From positions 496,001 through 560,000 of the forward strand of contig CBDHCD010000002.1 of assembly GCA_965260995.1 (NCBI GenBank): a stretch of DNA of 64,000 nucleotides, in the 5' to 3' direction. Each line of letters begins with the position of its first letter. The first letter of the stretch is position 1. Positions 57,240 through 64,000 of the stretch are shown here, in pieces. Both the position numbers and the translations under genes were made by a program. Under the pieces are notes generated by a model. It was not told the DNA's origin. It saw nothing but the letters and a program-made list of their open reading frames with translations, and ran no database searches. Source of the DNA: JBBROS01 sp965260995. GTDB lineage: Bacteria > Pseudomonadota > Alphaproteobacteria > Acetobacterales > Acetobacteraceae.

Positions 57240-57830
57240 ATCTATTCGGCAACATCGTGGGAGGAGCTACCGCTGCCTCGTTGGGGAAGATGCTGACGAC
57301 ATCGGCACGGCGCTTGACCTCGCCATTGAGGCGTTCGAGGGGATTGGTGCTGTGGATCTTGGCCCGGTGTTCCTTCGGATGGTTCATGAACGCCAGCACG
57401 TCGCCCTGTGCGGTACCATCAGGATGGCGAGATTGGACCAGGATGGCGAGATTGGACACTCGGGGACGGAGCTGGTCGGCGACGCTGCGCCTGAAATGCA
57501 CTCGGCAGCGCTGGGCCGCGGCCCCAGCACGCGGCTGGCTGCGGCCTTGAAGCCAACATGGGCACCCGAGATGACCAGCTTGACGCCACGCAGGCCACGC
57601 CGGGTTAGCGATCGTAGGAAGTCGGTCCAAAACGTCTCGGCCTCGCTGGCGCCGGTGGCCATGCCAAGCACCTCGCGGCGACTGTCGGTGTTCACCGCCA
57701 TCGCGATCGTGGCCGCCACGGTGACGATCCGCCCGGCCTGTCCATCGCGCCGAAGCTGGCCACCGGCGATGGGGCGCTCGGCTTCTGGCGCGCGCTGGAG
57801 CAGGTGTCGCCGGCCACCCGGCATCAACGC
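57240..57830 (-). pseudogene. IS256-family transposase remnant
   Basis: IVTVAATIAMAVNTDSRREV and FWTDFLRSLTRRGLRGVKLV (about 57590-57760) and, in another frame, AFMNHPKEHRAKIHSTNPLE and EVKRRADVVSIFPNEAA (about 57270-57390) are IS256 motifs. The section between them is deleted or scrambled, including a 19-bp tandem duplication at 57421-57458. The first part is fused in frame to the serine recombinase upstream. Confidence 0.82.
57421..57458. repeat. 19-bp tandem duplication inside IS256 remnant
   Basis: AGGATGGCGAGATTGGACC followed directly by the same sequence with one change at the last base. Confidence 0.85.
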
Positions 57831-59465
57831 TGCACGGTTCACACCATTCGTACGCAATCGCGTGGTTTTAGGCGGCGCTGGGCCGTTGCTGCCCGGAGGC
57901 GGGGAGCGCAGCGGGATGACATGACGGGTCTCCAGACGGCCTTCGCCGACGATGATGCGATCGATCACCAGCTGCAAGATGCCCTGCTTCTCCGTCAGGG
58001 TGGCATCGGCTAGGCGGCTGCGGACACGATCGCAGAACGCCGCCACGTCGGTCCGCACCGCCTCGGCTTGGAGCCGCTGCTGGCATAGGCGCGTTTGGTC
58101 CTCTTGCTGCTGCTCCAATCCTCTACGCTCTTGCGCGAGATGCTGGCGACGTTCGGACAGCTCGGACAGACTGACCGCGCCAGCCTGGTAGGCGTCCAGC
58201 AGACGTTTGTCGGCGCGTGCGGTCCGGTCCAGCCGGGCACGCAGCTGCCGCTCGGCGGCTTGCTCCCGGGCGGAGCCGGCATCGGCGGCGGCGAAGCGAT
58301 CGAACTGCGCCAACAGTTGGTCCGGGTCGGCCAGCAGGGCCATGACATGGTCCCACACCACCGGCTCGATCTCGTCGGCGTTGATGTGGCGGCTGGGGCA
58401 GATGCTGGTTCGCGCCATCACGACGCAGTCCTTGCCGTGGCATCGGTAGACTTGCCGCACAGGCTTTCGTGCTGACGCCGGGCAGGTGATGCCATACATG
58501 GCCAACCCGCAAAGCTCGCACTTGAGCAGGCAGCGCAGCAGGTAGCTATGCCGGGTGTTGTTGCGAAACGAGAGCGCGGCGTTGCGCGCGAGTTGGGCCT
58601 GCGCCTGGTCCCATGTCCCCTGGTCAACCAGCGCCGGCACCGGAATGGCGATCCACTGCTCGCGCGGCTTGAGGCAGCGCCGGGTCGCAGCGGCCGTGCG
58701 TGGGCCGCGTTGGATGGACGGCTTGGCCGGCGCCACGCAGGCGTAGCGGTTGGCATAGGCGGTGCCGGTGTAGATCGGGTCGGCCAGCATGTGGTGGATC
58801 GTGGCGGGCGCCCAGGCAGGGCGGCCGGAGCGCGGCCGGTCGGGGCCGGCGTTGAGGCGTTTGACGACCTGGCGAATGGTTGTTTGCTCGTCGGTGAACC
58901 AGCCATACACCCGGCGCACCAGCTCGGCCTCTGGCTCGTCGACCGTGATGTGGCCAGGCATGGCGTCGCGCCGCGGGACATAGCGGTATCCATAAGGCGC
59001 ACGAGCAGTGATGTAGTGGCCGTCGCGCGCTTTCTGCAGCTTGCCGCGGCGGAACCGCTCACCGAGCACCGCGCGCTCATACTCGGCAATCGCGCCCTGG
59101 ATCTGCAGCAGGAGCTGGTCGTTGGGATCGTCCGAGATCAGGTGCTGCAGGAACACCACTTCGGCGCCTGCGCGACGGAACTCCTCGAGCAGCAGCACCT
59201 GGTAGGCGTACTTGCGCGCCAGGCGGTCCGGGGTCAGCACGACGAGCGTGCTCACGATGCCGTCGCGCACGGCGTCGCGCAGCGCGTCGAGGCCGGGCCG
59301 GTCGAGCCGGCTGCCGCTGTAGCCCTCGTCGCGGTAGACCTGTTCATCGCTTACCGGATGACCTTGCGCGACGGCCCAGGCTCGCAAGGCGGCGAGTTGG
59401 CTATGAATGGTTTGCTGGCGTTCCTGGCGTTCGGTTGAGACGCGGGCATAGAGAGCGACGGGCAT
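57830..59465 (-). CDS. Large serine recombinase (site-specific integrase/transposase type)
   Basis: Starts at ATG 59465. The catalytic domain spans residues 1-150: LYARVSTERQERQQTIHSQL with the nucleophile Ser, YSGSRLDRPGLDAL, LTPDRLARKYAYQ. The recombinase domain is around 170-290 (YGYRYVPRR, ADPIYTGTAYAN), and the zinc ribbon near 325-365 (CELCGLAMYG ... YRCHGKDC), followed by a coiled-coil region. The native stop is lost: the frame continues to 57384 through an IS256 remnant, giving 693 residues in all. The catalytic part looks intact, so activity cannot be excluded. No phage genes are nearby. Confidence 0.82.
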
Positions 59466-60215
59466 GGCGAGGTCATCCTGGTTGATGGAACAAAGGGGAG
59501 CGAATGGGCTTGCGATGTGTCAGAGGGGATACGCGGCCCGGCAGCAGCCGGGGCGTCGTTCAGCAGGCGGCGGTAGATCTGATCCAATCGCTCGGCGCCG
59601 TCGCGGGTGCGAACCGGCACGGAGCAGATGGTCCAGCGCGCCGTCACCTGAGGGCGTGGACGGGTCGCCATTGGGCGGGCCTTTGCGGAAGGTGAGCCCG
59701 ACTGAACCCATCCTGCTCAGGTCATGGGAACTGCGCGTCGTGCCGCCGGGCACGGTTGGTCCGCCCGGCACCAGCAAACGGAACGCCAACGGTGAAACGA
59801 ACCGCATCGATTGCGTTCGGACCATGCACGAAACCGTCAACGTCATGGACAACACGCGCTTGGCAGCGGCCGAAGGGGAAAACCAACTGCCCAAAGCCGT
59901 TCAAAGCGTCATCTGCCGCGACGGCGTCGAGGTCATCAACACGCTAAACCAGAGCGCCGCCGCCACGGTCTCGTCCAAGGTCCAGCATAGCTCGCGCCAC
60001 GATGCCGCTCGGCTCAGTGCAGCGCGCGGTCTCGGCGCGGACGGCAGGCGTGGTGCGGGCATCCGGGTGGATGTGAAGCACTGGCCATCTCCATCCCGGC
60101 GCGGCGCGCGGCACGCGCTCGAAGCGGTGAGCATAATCCGCGGTGGCCAAGCTTGCCGGATCCCAACAATGATCCGCGACCAGGCAGTTAGAGGACGTCG
60201 CAAAGGAGAACACCC
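59466..60215. other. Unassigned 750-bp region
   Basis: No frame on either strand shows a recognisable family. A + strand frame from about 59821 to 60219 (starting MHETVNVMDNTRLAAAEG) is open but lacks a clear ribosome-binding site and runs past the start of the next pseudogene. Possibly decayed DNA between mobile elements. Confidence 0.4.
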
Positions 60216-60765
60216 ATGACCCTCATCGAACAAGTCGGTGCCTTTCGCCTCGGCAGCCACAGCATGAAGCGGCTCGGTTACGGTGCCGTGCAGCTTGCCG
60301 GGCCTGGTGTGTTCGGGCGGCCCAGGGACCACGGCGCGGCGCTGGCCGTGCTGCGCAAGGCGGCCGCCAGCGGGGTGGACCACATCGACGCCAGTGACCT
60401 CTAAGGCCCGCACGTCACCAACAGGCTGCTCCGCGAGGCGCTGGCGCCATATCCCGAGAACGTCATCCTCCTGAACAACGTGGGTGCCCGGCGGCATGAG
60501 ATGGAGGCCTGACTCCCGGCCTTCCCGCGCGAGGAGCTGACGCAGGCGGTGCACGACAACCTGCCTAACCTTCCTCGAAGTGCTGGAAATCGTCAACCTG
60601 TGGAGCATGTTCGGCGCGCACGGACCTGCCGAAGGACTGATCGAGGCGCCACTCACCGTGCTGGCTGAGTTGCAGCAGGGCATGATCCGCCATGTCGGGC
60701 TCAGCAATGTCACGGCGGCGCAGATTGCCGAGGGTCGCGGCATCTGCGAGATCGTTTGTGCGTAG
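60216..60765 (+). pseudogene. Aldo/keto reductase, broken and truncated
   Basis: AAAGGAGAACACCC precedes ATG 60216. The first frame reads MKRLGYGAVQLAGPGVFG and ASGVDHIDASDL, then a TAA replaces the expected Tyr (60402-60404). Later pieces are APYPENVILLNNVGARR and, in another frame, EIVNLWSMFG, TVLAELQQGMIRHVGLSNVT and AAQIAEGRGICEIVCA. The gene is cut after about 180 codons. The N-terminal motif and HVGLSN identify the family. Confidence 0.8.
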
Positions 60766-60933
60766 AAGCGGCCCTGATCACATAATGTGTCCGCCACTAC
60801 CCCGAAACCCAACAAGAGCCACCTGATAAAACAAGCTGGCGCGGCATTGGACTGCCCTCAGTTGAGCGACAAGCGTAGGGCACGCTGGTGAAAAATGCGA
60901 ATAGCAGGTAAATCCCCACTGCTTTCAAATTGA
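60766..60933. other. Short AT-richer gap before IS5-type element
   Basis: Nothing recognisable in this 168-bp stretch. Confidence 0.5.
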
Positions 60934-60955
60934 GAGTCCATTTCGGATCGATTAT

Positions 60956-61846
60956 TCAACGGGCCGGCCTTCGTAGCAGGATGACGCTGGATGCGGCGTA
61001 GAGGAAGGCTTCGACGCTCTCGATTGTGGCCTCGAAGTCTTTGGCCAGCCGTCTGTTCCGGTTGATCCAAGCGAAGAACCGCTCGACCACCCAGCGGCGT
61101 GCGATGACGGCAAAACCGAGCTGATTGTCAGCCTTGCGCACCACCTCGATGCGGATGGGGCTTGCCTCGGCGACCCGCGGACCGGCGTAGCCACCGTCTG
61201 CATAGCCCAATGCCACAAAGGGCCAGCTTGGGCGCGAGGCCCGCAGCAGCGGCCCGGCCCCGTCGCGATCCTGGATATCGGCAGAATGGGCCTGGCGCTT
61301 GAGCGCCCGACCATCCGTGTCCACTATGGCGTGGCGCTTGCGGCCTTTGACCTTCTTGCCGGCGTCGTAGCCGCGGATGCCCCCGCTTTCGGTCGTCTTG
61401 ACGCTCTGGCTGTCGATCACGGCAGCCGTCGGGCTGGCTGTCGATCACGGCAGCCGTCGGGCTGGCTGTCGATCACGGCAGCCGTCGGGCTGGCTGTCGA
61501 TCACGGCAGCCGTCGGGCTTGCCTCACGGCCAACCCGCTCGCGGTCCAGCATCACCAGGTGATGGTTGATCCGCTCCCAGGTGCCGTCGTCGCGGAATCG
61601 GGCAAACCAGCGATAGGCCGTGGACCAGGGCGGAAACTCCTTCGGCAACATGCTCCAGGCAATGCCGCCGCGCAGGACGTAGAAGATAGCGTTGACGATC
61701 TCCCGCATCTCCCACTTACGATGTCGCCCGCATAGGCTTGGTGCCGGCAGGAACGCAAAGAGGATCAGCCACTCGGCGTCGGTCAGGTCACTTCCATAGC
61801 GTAGGCCCGCGCGGCTATGCTGCGTGCGGGTGGTCGGCGTCCACAT
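60956..61846 (-). pseudogene. IS5-family transposase interrupted by a 28-bp repeat expansion
   Basis: N-terminal part from 61846 (YGSDLTDAEWLILFAFLPAP, RGGIAWSMLPKEFPPW) and C-terminal part (DSQSVKTTESGGIRGYDAGK, KRHAIVDTDG, RWVVERFFAWINRNRRLAKD) are both well preserved. Between them the codons for TAAVIDSQ have become four 28-bp copies (61408-61519). The added 84 bp keep the overall frame, but one shifted copy contains a TGA stop, so translation ends early. Confidence 0.88.
61408..61519. repeat. 28-bp tandem repeat, four perfect copies
   Basis: Units 61408-61435, 61436-61463, 61464-61491 and 61492-61519 are identical, beginning GGCTGTCGATCACGGCAGCC. One unit corresponds to the normal transposase sequence. 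Confidence 0.93.
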
Positions 61847-61984
61847 GAGGTCTCCGGCAAGGCTTCGAACACCTGCCCGGAATCACATCTGGCCCGGCCA
61901 TCCAACCCCTCGTGGCGGACGTTCCGCATTGATTCCGAAATGGCCTCTAAACTGGACTTTGCACGGTTGGTGACGCTGTGAGCG

Positions 61985-62275
61985 TCAAGCGTTGATCCAG
62001 AAGAAGCCCTCGGTGGCGATGAAGTCGAGCGCGTCATCAAGGGACATAATGACAGGCCCAAGTGGGCCAGGCGCGCCCCAGGCCCCGCGTTGCCACCACA
62101 GGACCTGCACGCCGTTGTTTTTGCCCGTAGGCCGCAGGCGCGCAATCTGACCGCCGGTGCGTCGGCTGTAGAGCGTGTAACCCCGGTTCGCCCGCACCAC
62201 TTCGACACCGCCGCGCGGCCAGGGGTGGGCGGCGATCCGCTCGCGCATCGCATCAGCACCGGCCATCGTGACCAT
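61985..62275 (-). CDS. Conserved-looking small protein of unknown function
   Basis: 96 residues from ATG 62275. It has a mixed alpha/beta look: RGGVEVVRANRGYTLYSRRT, IARLRPTGKNNGVQVLWWQR, and an acidic-hydrophobic C-terminus SLDDALDFIATEGFFWINA. No family is recognised. Good codon use suggests a real gene. It lies between an IS5 element and an IS701-like transposase, opposite to the latter, and may be a passenger of that element or a survivor of the original locus. Confidence 0.55.
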   Translation of the reverse strand: MVTMAGADAMRERIAAHPWPRGGVEVVRANRGYTLYSRRTGGQIARLRPTGKNNGVQVLWWQRGAWGAPGPLGPVIMSLDDALDFIATEGFFWINA

Positions 62276-62331
62276 CTCCCCAGCCGTTGGGTTGCCCCAC
62301 CCCGGAGCAGCCGCAGGCGGAGGTCAATGTC

Positions 62332-63681
62332 GTGCCGGCGAGCGTGCCTGAGGTGCTGGCCACGTGGATGCGGCCGTTTGCCCCTTCCTTCACCGCCGCG
62401 GTCTGGCGCCACGTATTGGTGCTGGTGGCTGGCAGCCTGCTCACGCCTGGGCGGCGCACGGTCACGGCGGCGCTGCGCGTCATGGGTCTCGACCAGGCAC
62501 CGGGTTTTGCGGTCTACCATCGCGTCCTCAGCACGGGGCACTGGTCGTCACGCGCCGTCGCGCGCCGGCTATTGCTGCTGCTCGTTGCTGCCCTGGTGCC
62601 AGAAGGTCCGGTCGTGGTCGGCCTTGACGACACCATTGAGCGGCGCTGGGGCGCAAAGATCAAGGCGCGCGGCATCTACCGTGATCCCGTACGCTCCAGC
62701 CACGGCCACTTCGTCAAGGCCAGCGGCTTGCGTTGGCTGTGCGTCATGCTGCTCGCCCCCGTGCCTTGGGCGGGCTGTGTTTGGGCGCTGCCGTTCTTGA
62801 CCGTGCTCGCGCCCTCCGAACGCCACGCCGCCGAGCAGGGACGACGACACAAGAAGCTCACCGACCGGGCGCGCCAGGGGCTGCTCCAGACCGCACGCTG
62901 GCTGCCGGGACGGCGCGTGGTCGCCGTCGCCGACAGCGGCTTCTCGGCCATCGAACTGCTGCGCGAGGCGGGCCGGCACCTATGCTTGGTTTCCAGGCTG
63001 CGGCTGGACGCAGGCCTTTACAAGCCAGCGCCGTCGCGCAAGCCCGGCACGCTCGGGCGACCACCGGTCAAAGGCGCCCGGCGACCAAGCCTGAAGCAGC
63101 GACTGGCGAACCCGGCCACGCGCTGGTGCCAGGTCAGCATCGATGGCTGGTATGGCCGCACCGAACGGCGTCTCCACATCGCCTCCGGCACAGCGCTTTG
63201 GCATCACCCCGGCATGCGGGTGCCAATCCGCTGGGTGCTCGTGCGCGACCCGAGCGGTGAGAAGGAAGCGCAGGCGTTCCTGTGCACCGACCTGGATGCC
63301 GACCCGGCGGACATCCTGCGCTGGTTCGTCCGTCGCTGGCGTGTTGAAACCACCTTTGAGGAAGCACGTCGCCACCTCGGCATGGAAACGCAGCGGCAAT
63401 GGTCGGACCTGGCCATTCTGCGCACCACGCCAGCACTGCTCGGCCTGTTCTCGCTCGTGACGCTGTGGGCGACGCAACTCCATGCCGGGCAGCCCCTCCT
63501 GCCCGAATGCGTCCGATGGTACTCGAAGCACGCACCCACGTTCAGCGACGCCCTCGCCTTGGTCCGCCGCGAACTGTGGACCTCGCCGACTTTCGCGCCC
63601 TCGCAGCCCGACCGAGACGCGCCGAAACTCCCAGCCGACGTGCTCAGCCGCCTGCTGCTCGTCGCTTGCCGACCACCCTGA
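62332..63681 (+). CDS. IS701-like DDE transposase
   Basis: 449 residues from GTG 62332, with GGAGG (62319-62323) upstream. It begins with an HTH-like region (RTVTAALRVMGLDQAPGFAV); DDE marks are VVVGLDDTIERRWG, RVVAVADSGFSAIEL and RRWRVETTFEEARRHLGMET. The frame is intact. The left end may be near 61950 and the right near 63705, where CTTTGCACG occurs in inverted orientation. IS4-type relatives are the alternative family. Confidence 0.85.
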   Translation: MPASVPEVLATWMRPFAPSFTAAVWRHVLVLVAGSLLTPGRRTVTAALRVMGLDQAPGFAVYHRVLSTGHWSSRAVARRLLLLLVAALVPEGPVVVGLDDTIERRWGAKIKARGIYRDPVRSSHGHFVKASGLRWLCVMLLAPVPWAGCVWALPFLTVLAPSERHAAEQGRRHKKLTDRARQGLLQTARWLPGRRVVAVADSGFSAIELLREAGRHLCLVSRLRLDAGLYKPAPSRKPGTLGRPPVKGARRPSLKQRLANPATRWCQVSIDGWYGRTERRLHIASGTALWHHPGMRVPIRWVLVRDPSGEKEAQAFLCTDLDADPADILRWFVRRWRVETTFEEARRHLGMETQRQWSDLAILRTTPALLGLFSLVTLWATQLHAGQPLLPECVRWYSKHAPTFSDALALVRRELWTSPTFAPSQPDRDAPKLPADVLSRLLLVACRPP

Positions 63682-63716
63682 CGTGCAAAGCCAAGCTAAA
63701 CTCGACTTTGGCCATT

Positions 63717-64000
63717 TCAGGCTGGGTAGCATGCGGCTTCGGTGAGCCTATCGAGGAGCACGCGCGGGATTGTTGCGGTGTTCTGGGCATGCGGCGATGT
63801 TGAGAAAGCCTGTGCGATCCAAAGCTGGCGGCGGACGGCGGCGAGCGCGTCGGAGAAGGTGACGGCGTGTTTGGCATACCAAGCGGCGCGCCTGGGCAGG
63901 ACGAGGCCGCGCGCGGCCAAGTCGCTGGCCCAGAGCGTCACGAGCGAGAACAGGGCGAGCAGGCACGGGGTGGTGCGGGCAACAGCCAGGTCCGACCATT
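63717..64000 (-). CDS. IS701-like transposase C-terminus (partial, runs off window)
   Basis: The last 94 or so codons of a second transposase of the same family on the opposite strand: WSDLAVARTTPCLLALFSLV, WYAKHAVTFSDALAAVRRQL, ending TEAACYPA. It is related to, but clearly different from, the copy at 62332. The two genes converge with only 35 bases between their stops. Confidence 0.85.
   Translation of the reverse strand, partial: WSDLAVARTTPCLLALFSLVTLWASDLAARGLVLPRRAAWYAKHAVTFSDALAAVRRQLWIAQAFSTSPHAQNTATIPRVLLDRLTEAACYPA

Larger units (their letters stand above)
60934..61947. mobile_element. IS5-family (IS1031-like) insertion sequence with defective transposase
   Basis: 1014 bp. The ends are GAGTCCATTTCGGA (60934-60947) and, on the other strand, GAGGCCATTTCGGA (61947 back to 61934), 13 of 14 identical. 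Flanking TGA and TAA fit a TNA target but are not identical. Confidence 0.78.

Noticed and set aside
59821..60219. Possible + strand gene of about 130 codons
   Set aside because: No ribosome-binding site, no family, and it runs over the start of the aldo/keto reductase pseudogene.

Overview
The window is a high-GC chromosomal segment from an alphaproteobacterium. Its rRNA operon has the order 16S, tRNA-Ile, tRNA-Ala, 23S, 5S, tRNA-fMet. The 16S and the catabolic gene content suggest a Rhodospirillales/Acetobacterales-type organism; this is inference, as no database was searched. A perfect 16-bp canonical parS (ParB site) at 30638-30653 suggests a chromosomal region that may lie near the replication origin. 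The lifestyle implied is heterotrophic scavenging of organosulfonates, aromatic acids, carboxylates and polyols or sugars, plus blue-light sensing.

Left part (1-10.7 kb, mostly + strand): the 3' end of a CUT1-type sugar/polyol ABC operon (two permeases, a small membrane protein, two ATPases with complementary degenerate motifs), a dual-specificity-like phosphatase, a divergent response regulator/LOV histidine kinase pair, a DegT aminotransferase and a TauABC-like importer. Next, on the - strand (10.7-19.8 kb), is an operon for C3-sulfonate breakdown. It has a four-gene NMT1/TauA-type ABC importer, then hpsN-hpsO-hpsP-like dehydrogenases that take 2,3-dihydroxypropane-1-sulfonate (DHPS) to sulfolactate, then suyA-suyB-like sulfolactate sulfo-lyase giving pyruvate and sulfite. 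An IS5-family element sits between importer and enzyme genes. A divergent LacI-family regulator reads away from the operon across a two-site operator.

21-34 kb: a protocatechuate operon (pcaH, pcaG, small ORF, pcaB, pcaDC fusion), a CaiB/BaiF CoA-transferase with an enoyl-CoA hydratase, a TRAP transporter, parS, and a tripartite tricarboxylate transporter (tctC-tctB-tctA). 34-42 kb is a mobile-element nest: a decayed IS630, an IS1182-type transposase, a serine resolvase split by a recombinase-in-trio (RIT) element with perfect 41-bp ends, a histidine-phosphatase-like gene and an IS66 remnant. 42.1-48.4 kb is the rRNA operon on the - strand with its promoter region. 48.4-54.4 kb holds a UDP-glucuronate decarboxylase, a lytic transglycosylase, a cysteine desulfurase fragment and a second tct system. 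54.5-64 kb is a graveyard of IS5, Tn3, serine recombinase, IS256, IS701-like and other fragments.

A recurrent feature is short direct tandem repeats (units of 13-28 bp, at least ten loci). They occur at operon junctions, in intergenic gaps and inside transposase genes, some of which they inactivate.
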